This document shows positions 20,853 through 30,467 of a stretch of DNA of 64,000 nt, piece after piece. Both the position numbers and the translations under genes were made by a program. The DNA comes from Bacillus sp. SB49 (GTDB taxonomy: Bacteria; Bacillota; Bacilli; Bacillales; Halobacillaceae): contig NZ_CP048117.1 of NCBI RefSeq assembly GCF_000469135.2, positions 1,215,501-1,279,500 of the forward strand. Reading direction: 5' to 3'. How positions within the stretch are numbered: position 1 is the first letter of the stretch; the number at the start of each line of letters is the position of its first letter. The notes beneath the pieces are model-generated. The model saw only the letters and a list, made by a program, of their open reading frames with translations. It was not told the DNA's origin and searched no databases.

Positions 20853-21725
20853 TCAGGACTGCATCATTCGGTAATAGTCGTAGATGGCCTGGGTTCCTTT
20901 GTCTTCGCCCCCGGCCTCCTGGAAGCGGTCGTACAGTTCCTTGGCGAGTTTCAAACCTGGAACAGGAATGTCCATGGCCTCGGCGGATTCGATAGCGATC
21001 GCCATGTCTTTGATAAAATGCTTCACATAAAAGCCCGGTGCGAAGTCCTCGTTGATCATACGCGGTGCAAGATTGGACAAGGACCAGCTCCCCGCCGCTC
21101 CTGCTTCGATGCTCTTCAGGACACGCTTCGGGTCAAGCCCCGCTTCTTCGGCATATAGAATGGCCTCTGTAACGCCCAGCATGCCTGCTGCAATAGCGAT
21201 CTGATTAGCCATTTTCGTGTGCTGGCCGGCACCGGCCGGACCTTGGAGGACGATATTTGCTCCCATCACTTCCAACACTGGACGGACGGCGTCATAATCG
21301 GCTTGTTCTCCACCAACCATGATGGTAAGCGTCCCGTTTCTCGCGCCGATATCCCCTCCGGATACGGGAGCATCGAGAGCGTGGATGCCTGCAGCCTTCG
21401 CCTTATCCGCGATTTTTGAAGCAAGGGCAGGAGAAGAAGTGGTCATATCGATGACGTAGGTACCTTCTGTTGCATGCTCTAAGATGCCGTTTTTTCCGAA
21501 ATAGACTTCCTCAACATCTGTCGGATAGCCGACAATCGTGAGGATGATGTCCGAGCGGCGGGCAAGCTCTGCAACACTATCCTCCCAGACCATCCCTTCC
21601 TTCAAGAGTTCTTCTGCCTTCGCTTTTGTTCTTGTGTAAAGATGGATATCATAGCCTGCTTTTTTCAAATGACGGGCCATGCTTTTACCCATGACGCCTG
21701 TTCCGATGAATCCGATTGTAGTCAT
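20853..21725 (-). CDS. NAD(P)-dependent beta-hydroxyacid dehydrogenase (HIBADH/GARR family)
   Basis: A 290-aa enzyme. The Rossmann motif GFIGTGVMGKSMARHL opens the protein, DAPVSGGDIGARNGTL is the substrate-binding motif, and GAGQHTKMANQI holds the catalytic lysine (about residue 170). This matches 3-hydroxyisobutyrate/2-hydroxy-3-oxopropionate dehydrogenases and related glyoxylate/succinic semialdehyde reductases; sequence alone does not decide the substrate. ATG 21725 is chosen because the AGAAGGG site abuts the upstream ATG 21734. It appears monocistronic. Confidence 0.93.
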   Translation of the reverse strand: MTTIGFIGTGVMGKSMARHLKKAGYDIHLYTRTKAKAEELLKEGMVWEDSVAELARRSDIILTIVGYPTDVEEVYFGKNGILEHATEGTYVIDMTTSSPALASKIADKAKAAGIHALDAPVSGGDIGARNGTLTIMVGGEQADYDAVRPVLEVMGANIVLQGPAGAGQHTKMANQIAIAAGMLGVTEAILYAEEAGLDPKRVLKSIEAGAAGSWSLSNLAPRMINEDFAPGFYVKHFIKDMAIAIESAEAMDIPVPGLKLAKELYDRFQEAGGEDKGTQAIYDYYRMMQS

Positions 21726-21909
21726 TGCGGACATTCCCTTCTTATGTAAATGATGGTTGAAACTCGGCTTGAAGAGGAAAGAAAAGTATGAAAAATATAG
21801 GAAAAGTATAGCAGGAAACCTCGTAAGGACACAAGAAATGATAGAATGAAATGTAAATTAGTGGAATAAGGTAAAGATATATAAAAGTTAGTTTGGGAGG
21901 CAGAGAAGC

Positions 21910-22278
21910 ATGGTCATCGATACGAAATCACACTTTAAGCAGTTGGAAGAGAGTCATTTAAGAACAGATGTAAGAGAATCGCCGGAAAAGTTAGGGGAGA
22001 TCCTTGCGGAAGATTTTTGGGAAATCGGAAGCTCAGGAAAGAAATACGATAGAGAAGCATGTCTGAAAGGCGTGGTCCAGGGGGAGATGGAGCTCTATCA
22101 TTTTGAAATCCAATCGCTCGCCGATGATACGGTGCTGACCACCTACTACCTTAAGGAGAAGACAAGGGAACGCAATACCCTTCGCAGTTCCATATGGAAG
22201 CTGATGGAGGGGCGCTGGCGCTTGTTCTTCCATCAAGGCACCATCACAGATCTGAAGGTGGAAGAGTACGCTCTGTAA
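21910..22278 (+). CDS. NTF2-like (DUF4440/SnoaL-type) protein
   Basis: A 122-aa protein. The order of a helix pair (KQLEESHL..), LGEILAEDFWEIGSSGKKYDREA, YHFEIQSLADDTVLTTYYLKEK and SIWKLMEGRWRLFFHQGT is typical of the NTF2-like cone fold of DUF4440 proteins, which include small enzymes and ligand-binding proteins. The specific role is unknown. GGGAGGCAGAG precedes ATG 21910. It converges on a small membrane peptide gene with a shared terminator. Confidence 0.8.
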   Translation: MVIDTKSHFKQLEESHLRTDVRESPEKLGEILAEDFWEIGSSGKKYDREACLKGVVQGEMELYHFEIQSLADDTVLTTYYLKEKTRERNTLRSSIWKLMEGRWRLFFHQGTITDLKVEEYAL

Positions 22279-22378
22279 ACAATATAGGTTCGATCTCTAG
22301 CCGCTGCCTGTTTGGATTGCTGTAATAAGTAAGGAACAACGAAAGAAGATCTGAGAATTACTTTAAAAAACAAATAAA

Positions 22379-22412
22379 AAAACCTTCCGGCCAAGAGGCC
22401 GGAAGGTTTTTG
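22379..22412. terminator. bidirectional terminator
   Basis: AACCTTCCGGCC/GGCCGGAAGGTT stem with AAGA loop, flanked by A and T runs; shared by the genes ending at 22278 (+) and 22414 (-). Confidence 0.93.
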
Positions 22413-22413
22413 G

Positions 22414-22533
22414 TTACTTCTCTTTATGGAAAAAGTCAGTGAATGCGTGGAAGATCTCCGCACTTTGGTAGATAAATAGAGAACCTGCAGTAAGTGAGAA
22501 CATTCCAATCATAATCATACGAAACCATAGCAT
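22414..22533 (-). CDS. 39-aa small membrane protein
   Basis: Read on the minus strand from ATG 22533, with GGAGGAGAAAAGCG directly before it. The product (MLWFRMIMIGMFSLTAGSLF... ending DFFHKEK) is one hydrophobic helix followed by a short charged tail. The strong ribosome binding site, plausible membrane topology and a terminator 2 bases after the stop support a real gene. No family is recognised. Confidence 0.7.
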   Translation of the reverse strand: MLWFRMIMIGMFSLTAGSLFIYQSAEIFHAFTDFFHKEK

Positions 22534-22562
22534 CGCTTTTCTCCTCCTTTGATCATTATCGT

Positions 22563-22871
22563 TCAATGGGTCAAAGGAGTTTCGCTCACATAATTAGATT
22601 GATAGAATATCGGGGTAAGGAACACCCGTCTTCGTGTCTGCGACTGATACGCCGCAGTGTAAACAAGAAGAAGTGTGGCGGCCAGAATGGTAATAGATGT
22701 GACCGCAATGGCGTCTTTGTTCAGGGATAGGTCCCCGGAGGACTCTCCGTTATCCAAGACGACATTCTTCTGGATATCCACCTGCATACTCGGGCTGTGC
22801 ACATGATGGACCATGACCATCGACGCGACCAGGATCAACATGGCTGTCAATATCTTAAGCTGTTTATTCAT
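22563..22871 (-). CDS. small two-helix membrane protein
   Basis: A 102-aa protein from ATG 22871 behind AAGGAGGGG. A first helix (residues 5-22, which could be a signal peptide) and a second (about 55-75) enclose an outside loop rich in H, S and N; the C-terminus RRRVFLTP.. is basic. It sits 29 bp upstream of the 39-aa gene in the same direction, so the two may be one transcript. No family recognised. Confidence 0.65.
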   Translation of the reverse strand: MNKQLKILTAMLILVASMVMVHHVHSPSMQVDIQKNVVLDNGESSGDLSLNKDAIAVTSITILAATLLLVYTAAYQSQTRRRVFLTPIFYQSNYVSETPLTH

Positions 22872-23033
22872 CCTCGCCCCTCCTTGTAAGTGGATAATGT
22901 TAATATTATATAACAGACCATCTGAAAATTGAACTGTTTTGATTGTAAAGATTTCTGAACAGCTGTTCAGGTCCTTTTTCATAAGTCCTTTGATTTATTG
23001 AAGCAAGTGGTAAAATGTACTAAAATTTATTTA

Positions 23034-23051
23034 GGAATGAATGATCATTCC
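23034..23051 (+). promoter_or_regulatory. operator for the TetR repressor, upstream site
   Basis: GGAATGA-N4-TCATTCC, the same half-sites and spacing as the perfect palindrome at 23678-23697. It lies between the likely promoter and the tetR start, consistent with autoregulation. Confidence 0.85.
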
Positions 23052-23074
23052 GCTTTTTGGAGGAGAGAATCACC

Positions 23075-23650
23075 ATGAAGACAGCAACTACGAAACGAGA
23101 CGACATTCTGGACAGCGCCTTGACCCTGTTCGCCGAGCGCGGCTATGATGCCACGACGATTCCGATGATTGCGAAGGATGCGAACGTAGGGGCAGGGACG
23201 ATCTATCGGTATTTTGATAATAAGGAAGTCCTCGTTAATACGCTGTTTCAACAGTATGTGCATGTGTTCATTACGATGCTTAAAGAAGGGTATCCGACTG
23301 ACAAAAGTATCCGGGAACAGTTCCATCATCTGTTCCAGCGGATGGTCCGGTTTACGAACGAGCATGACCATGCTTTATACTTCCTGAAAACACATAATGC
23401 TGCTTATTTTTTGGATGAACGAAGTGAAGAAGCGTTTACGGAATTGTGGAGCATCCTCCGCGACTTCGTGGAGGAAGGGAAGAAAGCGAAAGAAATACGC
23501 GATTTGCCGACAATGGCCTTGATTGCCATTATTTTCGGCAGTTTTCTCGAATTGCAGCAGCTGATCCGCTCTGGTGATCTGAAAGTGGATGAAGCGCTTC
23601 TCTGTGGAGTAGAAGACAGCTGTTGGGACGCTGTGCGCCATCATTCCTGA
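23075..23650 (+). CDS. TetR-family repressor of the P450 gene (Bm3R1/FatR-like)
   Basis: A 191-aa regulator. The N-terminal HTH is clear (KRDDILDSALTLFAERGYDATTI, then AKDANVGAGTIYRYFDNKE), and the remainder is a helical ligand domain. Position and operators match the Bm3R1/FatR regulators, which release DNA on binding fatty acids or related inducers and so derepress the fatty-acid hydroxylase. ATG 23075 follows GGAGGAGAG; TTG 23057 overlaps it. The P450 gene follows after 72 bp containing the main operator. Confidence 0.94.
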   Translation: MKTATTKRDDILDSALTLFAERGYDATTIPMIAKDANVGAGTIYRYFDNKEVLVNTLFQQYVHVFITMLKEGYPTDKSIREQFHHLFQRMVRFTNEHDHALYFLKTHNAAYFLDERSEEAFTELWSILRDFVEEGKKAKEIRDLPTMALIAIIFGSFLELQQLIRSGDLKVDEALLCGVEDSCWDAVRHHS

Positions 23651-23677
23651 TGGGGCGGAGCTTCCTTAACCCACAAA

Positions 23678-23697
23678 CGGAATGAACGTTCATTCCG
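23678..23697 (+). promoter_or_regulatory. palindromic operator before the P450 gene
   Basis: CGGAATGAACGTTCATTCCG is a perfect 20-bp palindrome in the tetR-P450 gap. To my knowledge it equals the type of operator described for Bm3R1 in Bacillus megaterium. Confidence 0.93.
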
Positions 23698-23722
23698 CAA
23701 TTATTGAAAGAGGTGACGGTTC

Positions 23723-26700
23723 ATGACTCAATACAATCAACTGCCAAGACCGAAAACATATGGACCATTAGGAAACTTACCGGCCCTGGATAAAGAAAAG
23801 CCTGTCCAGACGTTTATGAAGATGGCGAAAGAACTCGGTCCGATCTATCAATTTGAGTTCCCTGGACGGACGAGTACATTCGTATCCAGTGCGGAACTCG
23901 CAGCGGAGATCTGCGATGAGAAACGCTTCGATAAAAGTGTTGGTCCTGCACTCCAGAAAGTACGGGCCTTTGGAGGAGACGGACTGTTTACGAGTGAAAC
24001 AAGCGAGCCGAACTGGAAGAAAGCCCATCAGATTCTTCTGCCGAGCTTCAGTCAGCAGGCGATGAAAGGCTACCATGACAAGATGCTCGACCTCGCCACC
24101 CAGCTCGTTCAGAAGTGGGAACGATTGAATGCAAGCGAAGAAATTGATGTCCCGGAAGATATGACGCGCCTGACCCTGGATACGATCGGTCTGTGCGGAT
24201 TTAATTTCCGTTTCAACAGTTTTTACAGAGAGGATATGCACCCGTTCGTCGAGAAAATGGTGCGTGCTCTTGATGAATCCATGAGCCAGACACAGCGGCT
24301 CCCATTCCAGGATAAACTGATGCTTAAGACGAAGAAACAGTTCGAGGCGGATATCGATGATATGTTCAAGCTTGCCGATGAGCTGATAGCGGAGCGGAAA
24401 CGGAATGGAGATAACGGGGAAAACGATCTGCTATCCCATATGCTGGAAGGGAAAGATCCTGAGACGGGCGAAGGACTGAGTGATGAGAATATCCGTTATC
24501 AAATGCTCACCTTCCTCATTGCCGGACACGAAACGACGAGCGGTCTGCTTTCCTTTGCGCTTTACTTCCTTATGAAGAATCCCGATAAGCTTCAGAAAGC
24601 CTATGAAGAAGTGGATGCCGTGCTCGGCGATGACGTTCCGGATTATAAGCAGGTGAAACAGTTGAAATATGCCCGCATGATCCTCAATGAAACACTGAGA
24701 CTATGGCCGACCGCGCCGGCGTTCACCGTCTATGCGAAGGAAGATACGACACTGGCAGGTAAATATTCCGCTCAAAAAGGAGAAGTGTTCACGCTTTTGA
24801 CTCCGGAATTGCACAGAGATACAGCCGTGTGGGGAGAGGATGTCGAAGCGTTCTGTCCGGAGCGGTTTGAGGATCCTTCCAAAATTCCTCACCATGCATT
24901 CAAACCGTTCGGTAACGGGCAGCGTGCGTGTATCGGACAGCAGTTTGCCATGCATGAGGCGACGATCGTCCTCGGTATGGTCCTTCAGCAGTTCGAGCTG
25001 ATTGACCATACGAACTACGAGCTGGATGTGAAAGAAACGCTGACACTGAAGCCGGAAGGGCTGACGATGAAGGTACGCCCGCGTGTGGAGAAAACGGCCT
25101 TCTATAACCCGGAGGCGAAAGGGCAGGAAACAAAAGCACATGATACACCTGCCATTACGAATGACGGACACGGGACGCCGCTTCTGTTCTTATATGCATC
25201 CAATATGGGGACAGCGGAAGGAGTCGCCCGTGAGCTTGCTGAAAAAGCATCTTCCCTGGGGTTTGCAACGGATGCGGCCCCGCTCGACAGCCGCACCGGG
25301 GATCTGCCCGAAGAAGGAGCGGTTATTTTCGTTTCTGCTTCTTATAACGGTCACCCTCCGGACAATGCTGTTCGATTCATGGAATGGATTTCAACCGCAG
25401 AAGAAGGCGCGTTGAACGGCGTTTCCTACACGGTGTTTGGATGTGGAGACCGCAACTGGGCGACGACTTACCAGAAGGTTCCACAGGAAATTGATCGTTA
25501 TATGGAAGCGAAAGGTGCAGAACGGATCGTTCCGCGCGGGGAAGGGGATGCCGGCGATGATTTTGACGGTGACCTCGAGAAATGGCAGGAGAAGCTGTGG
25601 GACGGTTTGGCTGCTCATTTCGAATTGGAAGTGAAAGCAGGAGAGAATTCCACAAGCTCGATTGCTCTGAAGTTCGTCAGTGGAACGTCCTACACACCGG
25701 TAGCCCGTGCTTACGACGCCTTTACAAGTGAAGTAGCAGCGAACCGCGAACTGCAGAAATCAGGCAGCCGGAGCACCCGTCATCTTGATATCAAGCTTCC
25801 TGATGGAGTGACTTACCAGGAAGGTGACCACCTTGGTGTGCTTCCGGAAAATGGGGAAGAGCTCCTCGCTCGTGTCTGCACCCGCTTTGATGTGAAAGCG
25901 GAGGATTACGTCCTGCTTGAAGAGGGTTCCGGGAAGGCGAAGCACCTTCCATCCGGACAGCCGATCAAGCTTGGGGACCTGCTTGCTTCCCACGTCGAAC
26001 TGCAGGAACCGGCAACGAGAGCTCAGATTCGTGCCCTTGCTGCCTGCAACCCTTGTCCACCGCATAAAGTGGAGCTTGAGGAACTGTTGGAAGACGAAAC
26101 GTATAAGAGCGAAGTGCTGAAAAAACGCCGGACGATGCTGGAGCTGTTGGAGATTTATCCTTCCAGTATGATGGAATTTGACCAGTTCCTTGCGCTTTTG
26201 CCGGCACTAAAAGTCCGTTACTATTCCATTTCCAGCTCCCCGGCTAAAAACGACAGGGAAACGAGTATTACCGTGTCCGTCGTCGAAGATGAAGCGTGGA
26301 GCGGGACAGGAATTTACAAAGGAGTAAGCTCCAATTACCTTGCCGACCGGAAGCCGGGAGACCGGATCGCCTGTTTCATCCGTACACCGGAAACGGCTTT
26401 CCACCTGCCGGAGAGTCTGGAGACGCCGATCATTATGGTCGGTCCGGGGACTGGGGTCGCCCCTTTCCGTGGTTTTCTGCAGAAACGCAGCCTTCAAAAA
26501 CAGGCAGGTAAAACGCTTGGAGAAGCGCACCTGTACTTCGGGTGTCGTCATCCGGAAGAGGATTATCTTTATGAAGAGGAATTGCAGGCAGCGGAAGCGG
26601 AAGGAATCGTCACTCTTCACACCGTCTTCTCGAGAGTCGGTGCAGAGAAATGCTACGTCCAGCATATAATGGAAGAGGATGCAGCGAAGCTGGTAGACCT

Positions 26701-26884
26701 GCTTGACAATGGTGCGCATCTCTACATCTGTGGAGACGGAAGCAGGATGGCACCGGATGTGACCGCAATGCTTCAAAGAAGTTATCAACATATCCATGAT
26801 ACGGATGAGCAGACAGCCGTCGAATGGCTGAATCAACTTGAGAAAGAAGGCCGCTTTGCCAAGGACGTCTGGGCAGGTGCCTGA
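23723..26884 (+). CDS. cyp102A: CYP102-family bifunctional P450/NADPH-P450 reductase
   Basis: A 1053-aa self-sufficient fatty-acid monooxygenase, close to the 1049 aa of P450 BM3. The haem domain (1 to about 460) shows AGHETTS in the I helix, the ExxR pair in NETLRLW and the haem-cysteine loop [11 protein letters not shown] near residue 400. A flavodoxin-like FMN domain (about 485-630; [12 protein letters not shown]) follows, then FAD/NADPH domains ([33 protein letters not shown]). It hydroxylates or epoxidises long fatty acids using NADPH, perhaps to detoxify them or adjust membranes. Controlled by the TetR gene just upstream; terminated directly after its stop. Confidence 0.97.
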   Translation: MTQYNQLPRPKTYGPLGNLPALDKEKPVQTFMKMAKELGPIYQFEFPGRTSTFVSSAELAAEICDEKRFDKSVGPALQKVRAFGGDGLFTSETSEPNWKKAHQILLPSFSQQAMKGYHDKMLDLATQLVQKWERLNASEEIDVPEDMTRLTLDTIGLCGFNFRFNSFYREDMHPFVEKMVRALDESMSQTQRLPFQDKLMLKTKKQFEADIDDMFKLADELIAERKRNGDNGENDLLSHMLEGKDPETGEGLSDENIRYQMLTFLIAGHETTSGLLSFALYFLMKNPDKLQKAYEEVDAVLGDDVPDYKQVKQLKYARMILNETLRLWPTAPAFTVYAKEDTTLAGKYSAQKGEVFTLLTPELHRDTAVWGEDVEAFCPERFEDPSKIPHHAFKPFGNGQRACIGQQFAMHEATIVLGMVLQQFELIDHTNYELDVKETLTLKPEGLTMKVRPRVEKTAFYNPEAKGQETKAHDTPAITNDGHGTPLLFLYASNMGTAEGVARELAEKASSLGFATDAAPLDSRTGDLPEEGAVIFVSASYNGHPPDNAVRFMEWISTAEEGALNGVSYTVFGCGDRNWATTYQKVPQEIDRYMEAKGAERIVPRGEGDAGDDFDGDLEKWQEKLWDGLAAHFELEVKAGENSTSSIALKFVSGTSYTPVARAYDAFTSEVAANRELQKSGSRSTRHLDIKLPDGVTYQEGDHLGVLPENGEELLARVCTRFDVKAEDYVLLEEGSGKAKHLPSGQPIKLGDLLASHVELQEPATRAQIRALAACNPCPPHKVELEELLEDETYKSEVLKKRRTMLELLEIYPSSMMEFDQFLALLPALKVRYYSISSSPAKNDRETSITVSVVEDEAWSGTGIYKGVSSNYLADRKPGDRIACFIRTPETAFHLPESLETPIIMVGPGTGVAPFRGFLQKRSLQKQAGKTLGEAHLYFGCRHPEEDYLYEEELQAAEAEGIVTLHTVFSRVGAEKCYVQHIMEEDAAKLVDLLDNGAHLYICGDGSRMAPDVTAMLQRSYQHIHDTDEQTAVEWLNQLEKEGRFAKDVWAGA

Positions 26885-26888
26885 TTGG

Positions 26889-26921
26889 AACGCCTCCTGA
26901 TTTTTCAGGAGGCGTTTTTTC
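26889..26921 (+). terminator. terminator after the P450 gene
   Basis: AACGCCTCCTGA/TCAGGAGGCGTT stem with TTTTT, 5 bases after the stop codon. Confidence 0.92.
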
Positions 26922-26952
26922 TTTGATGGAAAAGTGGTTTTTCTGTTGAAGA

Positions 26953-27007
26953 GCGGGCTCCGGCTTTCCACGGGCTCTGCTGTTCCCTTTATCCACTCCC
27001 AGCGCCC
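26953..27007 (+). repeat. possible decayed, internally deleted copy of the structured repeat
   Basis: GGGCTCCGG and CTTTCCACGGGC recall the left side of copy B (36931-37056), and TGTTCC..ATCC..CTCCCAGCGCCC recalls its right side, but the centre is missing. Tentative. Confidence 0.35.
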
Positions 27008-27026
27008 AGCAGCTGAAATGCCTTTT

Positions 27027-27050
27027 GTTTATACTTACATAAAAGGGAAT
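27027..27050 (+). promoter_or_regulatory. possible sigma-B-type promoter of the formaldehyde dehydrogenase gene
   Basis: GTTTAT (27027-27032), 12-bp spacer, GGGAAT (27045-27050), close to the sigma-B pattern GTTTAA-N12..14-GGGTAT. It lies about 110 bases before ATG 27162. Confidence 0.5.
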
Positions 27051-27161
27051 CGTTTACATTGTTGCGGATCGGGGAAAGTACCAGCATGCTGTCTTTTTTT
27101 GGTAGGTGGAGCTTGGCGGAGAAGTCAAGGGTGTCATTTAACAAATAAGGGAGGAATCGTC

Positions 27162-28373
27162 ATGGGTGGAAATCGTGCGGTGGCCTATACAGGAAACGGT
27201 GGCGTGACGGTAAAGGAAATTGATTTTCCAGAATTGGTATTGCGGGATGGTCCGGGAGTGAATCCAAAGAATGTCGGCAGGAAGTGTGAGCACGGCGTTA
27301 TATTAAAAGTGGTCTCGACAAATATTTGCGGAAGCGATCAGCATATGGTCCGTGGACGGACGACGGCCCCGGAAGGACTGGTGCTCGGCCATGAAATAAC
27401 CGGAGAAGTGATGGAAACGGGAAGGGACGTCGAATTTGTGAAGAAAGGGGATCTCGTCTCCGTTCCATTTAATATAGCCTGCGGGCGCTGCCGCAACTGT
27501 ATCGAAGGGAAGACGCATATTTGTCTGAATGTGAACCCCGACCGGCCGGGGTCGGCCTACGGGTATGTCGATATGGGCGGATGGGTCGGCGGTCAGGCGG
27601 AATATGTCATGGTCCCCTATGCAGATTTCCAAGTATTGAAGTTCCCGGATAAAGACGAAGCGATGGAGAAGATGCTGGATTTGACGATGCTCTCTGATAT
27701 TTTCCCGACCGGTTTTCATGGTGCTTATACGGCCGGGGTACAGATGGGTTCGACGGTTTATATTGCAGGTGCCGGCCCGGTCGGTCTGGCCGCAGCCCAT
27801 TCTGCCCAGCTTCTCGGGGCATCGACCGTCATTGTCGGGGATTTAATAGAAGAAAGACTGGAGCAGGCGAGAAGTTTCGGCTGCGAAACGATTAATGTTG
27901 CCAAGCATGATGATCTATCCGAACAGATTGATCAGATCCTCGGTGCTCCGGAGGTGGATGCCGCTGTCGACTGTGTCGGCTTCGAAGCGCACGGACATAA
28001 CCACGAGGAAGCTCCTGCCGCGGTGCTGAATTCGGCGATGAAGGCGGCGAAGGCCGGCGGTGGCCTCGGTATTCCCGGACTCTACGTCACGGAAGACCCG
28101 GGCTCCTCTGATGAGGATGCCCGCCGTGGGACGCTGAAGCTTGATTTCGGCCTCGGTTGGGCGAAAGCACAAACCTTCGTTACTGGTCAGACGCCTGTCA
28201 TGCGCTATCACAGAGGATTGATGATGTCGATTTTGAAAGGGAAGGCGCAGATTGCCAAGGCGGTGAATGCGACCGTGATCGGTCTGGACGAAGCTCCTCA
28301 AGGATATGAAGCGTTCGATGACGGTGCGGCGAAGAAATTCGTCCTTGATCCACACGGACTCTTGAAGAAATAG
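27162..28373 (+). CDS. fdhA: glutathione-independent formaldehyde dehydrogenase (zinc alcohol dehydrogenase family)
   Basis: A 403-aa MDR-type dehydrogenase. It has catalytic zinc motifs NICGSDQHMVRG and GHEITGEV, the four-cysteine structural zinc loop in CGRCRNCIEGKTHIC, and the NAD-binding AGAGPVGLAAAHSAQLLGA. The insertion containing VNPDRPGSAYGYVDMGGW and the GLYVTEDPGSSDEDARRG stretch mark the FdhA/dismutating formaldehyde dehydrogenase group, which converts formaldehyde without glutathione. ATG 27162 follows AAGGGAGG. Likely stress-induced if the sigma-B-like promoter is real. Confidence 0.92.
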   Translation: MGGNRAVAYTGNGGVTVKEIDFPELVLRDGPGVNPKNVGRKCEHGVILKVVSTNICGSDQHMVRGRTTAPEGLVLGHEITGEVMETGRDVEFVKKGDLVSVPFNIACGRCRNCIEGKTHICLNVNPDRPGSAYGYVDMGGWVGGQAEYVMVPYADFQVLKFPDKDEAMEKMLDLTMLSDIFPTGFHGAYTAGVQMGSTVYIAGAGPVGLAAAHSAQLLGASTVIVGDLIEERLEQARSFGCETINVAKHDDLSEQIDQILGAPEVDAAVDCVGFEAHGHNHEEAPAAVLNSAMKAAKAGGGLGIPGLYVTEDPGSSDEDARRGTLKLDFGLGWAKAQTFVTGQTPVMRYHRGLMMSILKGKAQIAKAVNATVIGLDEAPQGYEAFDDGAAKKFVLDPHGLLKK

Positions 28374-28383
28374 AGGGTGGAAA

Positions 28384-28412
28384 AAGCGCCTCGGAAACGG
28401 GGGGCTTTTTTC
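28384..28412 (+). terminator. terminator after fdhA
   Basis: AAGC-CC-CG stem around GAAA, right arm CGGGGGGCTT, followed by a T run; imperfect stem. Confidence 0.7.
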
Positions 28413-28530
28413 TGATGGCGGAGGTTTCTTCCGACCTGTCCTCATCACGCACGAAGGGACAGGACGGAGGGAGGTCGAAAGGATTACACTAGAAGGGAGG
28501 AACCAGTGGTTTCCTTAGAGGAGGAAAGGC

Positions 28531-29547
28531 ATGACTGAATTTTATGTAGATGTTTTACAGGTGCGGAAAGACGCATTTCTAGCCGGGGAAGAGCTGGGGA
28601 GATACTGGCGGGACCTTCCGATGCTCGACAATATAAAAGCGATGACAAAGGAATCGATTGACATGGAGGAATGTCGAGCCATCTTCCGTCATTTCGATCC
28701 GGTCCTCCTTGAAGAGCTTGAGGGCATGGCAGCCGGCGTGGGTATTTCTTATGCGGAAGCGGCCGCCTTGTTCAGCGGATATGACGTCCCGAAAGCGGAG
28801 GGAATGGGCTGTTCTGCTTTGTTGACACCTGGCTATTATGTGCGGAATTATGATTTTACTCCCGCTCAATACGAAGGTGTTTTTCTCCTTCAGCAGACGA
28901 AAGATGTCCTTGCAACTGCCGGCTATACGCTGCAGCAGTTGGGAAGGCATGACGGCGTCAATGAAGCCGGGGTGGTCATCGGACTGCATTTCGTCAGTCA
29001 TCACAGCTACAGGGAGGGCGTTTCCCCATGGCTTGCCGTTCGAATGGTGCTGGATCAGTGCCGGAACGCAGAGGAAGCGGTCGATGTATTGAAAGAGGTT
29101 CCACATGCTGCCTGTTACAACTTTTCGGTCGGGGACGACACGGGAGCCCGCGTGATTGTGGAAGCATCTCCTGGCAGGGTAGTCGTTCATCGCTCGGATG
29201 ATGTCCTTGGCTGTTCGAATCATTTCGATAGTACTCCTTTAATGGATAGAAACCGAAAGAATGTCCACGTTTCACAGAAAAGAAAGCAGGACATGGAACA
29301 GCTTGTCCTGCCGGATCAGAAGGCAGCGTTCGATCATTTTCGGAATCCGGATTCTCCCCAATTCTTCCATCATTATAGAGAAATGTTCGGAACGCTGCAT
29401 ACCTTTTCTTACCATTACGAGACAAAAAGAATCCTGACGACGATTGCGCGGTCACACGAAGTGCTGGATGTACAATGGGAGGAATGGGTGCGGGGGACGG
29501 ATATCGATACGGGGAAGATGAAAGGCAGAATTATAGAAGGGGGCTGA
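28531..29547 (+). CDS. C45-type (acyl-CoA:6-APA acyltransferase-like) Ntn hydrolase
   Basis: A 338-aa protein with no signal peptide. The segment EGMGCSALLTPGYYVRNYDF places Cys94 as the likely N-terminal nucleophile after self-cleavage between Gly93 and Cys94, as in the C45 family, and NEAGVVIGLHFV plus SPWLAVRMVLDQCRNAEEAV match downstream family features. Such enzymes hydrolyse or transfer acyl groups on amides and peptides; the substrate here is unknown. It is 6 bp from an alpha/beta hydrolase in the same direction, so the two probably act together. Confidence 0.85.
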   Translation: MTEFYVDVLQVRKDAFLAGEELGRYWRDLPMLDNIKAMTKESIDMEECRAIFRHFDPVLLEELEGMAAGVGISYAEAAALFSGYDVPKAEGMGCSALLTPGYYVRNYDFTPAQYEGVFLLQQTKDVLATAGYTLQQLGRHDGVNEAGVVIGLHFVSHHSYREGVSPWLAVRMVLDQCRNAEEAVDVLKEVPHAACYNFSVGDDTGARVIVEASPGRVVVHRSDDVLGCSNHFDSTPLMDRNRKNVHVSQKRKQDMEQLVLPDQKAAFDHFRNPDSPQFFHHYREMFGTLHTFSYHYETKRILTTIARSHEVLDVQWEEWVRGTDIDTGKMKGRIIEGG

Positions 29548-29553
29548 AAGGAA

Positions 29554-30405
29554 ATGTGGAAGAGAGAGGTAGTGTCTACGAAAAGAGGAGCTTTCGAAGT
29601 GTTTACGAAAGGAAAAGGAGCACCGTTATGTGTGACCCATCATTATTCCGAATTCAATGAAACGGGAGATTATTTCGCGGATACGTTCACGGAAACCCAT
29701 ACCGTTCATCTTATTAACCTGCGCGGGGCAGGGGGTTCGGTTGAAGCGGAAGAGCCTTATCAACTCGGCATGCTTGAGACGGTGTTTGATTTGGAAGCGG
29801 TCCGGGAAGCGCTGGACTATGAGAAGTGGGCATTTGCCGGCCATTCCATCGGCGGGATGCTTGGTGTCCTTTATGGTATTTTCTTCTCGGAAAAATTGAA
29901 CGGGGCTGTTATTACAGGCTCTGCAGCCAGAGACTACGCTACGCTTTCTCCGGCGTGTATTTACAACCCCTCCCACCCGCAGTTTGAGAAGATGCAGCAG
30001 CTGATCGAAACGTTGAAGCTCGATACGCTGTCGGAAGCGGAACGGAAGGAGCGGACAATGGAGCGGACGAAACTCTCCCTCGTTGATCCGGATGCGTATC
30101 CGGCTCTCTTCGATAAACCGATACATAAGCGGATCGCTTCAGAACGGCTGAATTTCTTCAACCGTGAATTCCCTTTATTTGATGTGACGAGGAAGCTCCC
30201 GTGGATCACGACGCCCGTTTTAATTCTTTGTGGGAAGTTTGACGTGCAGTGTCCGCTTGAATACTCCGTAGAAATGGAGCAGCTCATTCCGGATGCCTCT
30301 CTGATCGTTTTCGAACAAAGCAATCATTATCCATTCCTTGAGGAGCAGGAGAAATTCAAGGCGGAAATCCAACGCTTCACAGAGACGCTTGCCGCCCGTG
30401 CCTGA
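29554..30405 (+). CDS. alpha/beta hydrolase, probable aminopeptidase/esterase type
   Basis: A 283-aa soluble hydrolase. The nucleophile elbow is GHSIGGMLGVLYG (Ser about residue 102), the acid lies in ILCGKFDVQCP, and the histidine in QSNHYPFLEEQ. The N-terminal HLINLRGAGGS resembles the oxyanion region of proline-iminopeptidase-like members. It begins 6 bp after the C45-type gene, with AAAGG as its ribosome binding site, so co-expression is likely. Confidence 0.88.
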   Translation: MWKREVVSTKRGAFEVFTKGKGAPLCVTHHYSEFNETGDYFADTFTETHTVHLINLRGAGGSVEAEEPYQLGMLETVFDLEAVREALDYEKWAFAGHSIGGMLGVLYGIFFSEKLNGAVITGSAARDYATLSPACIYNPSHPQFEKMQQLIETLKLDTLSEAERKERTMERTKLSLVDPDAYPALFDKPIHKRIASERLNFFNREFPLFDVTRKLPWITTPVLILCGKFDVQCPLEYSVEMEQLIPDASLIVFEQSNHYPFLEEQEKFKAEIQRFTETLAARA

Positions 30406-30467
30406 TCTTCGTGAAAAACGTGGCATGAATGCCTGCTTCTGTCATAGAATATTCGTGGGGTGAGAAT

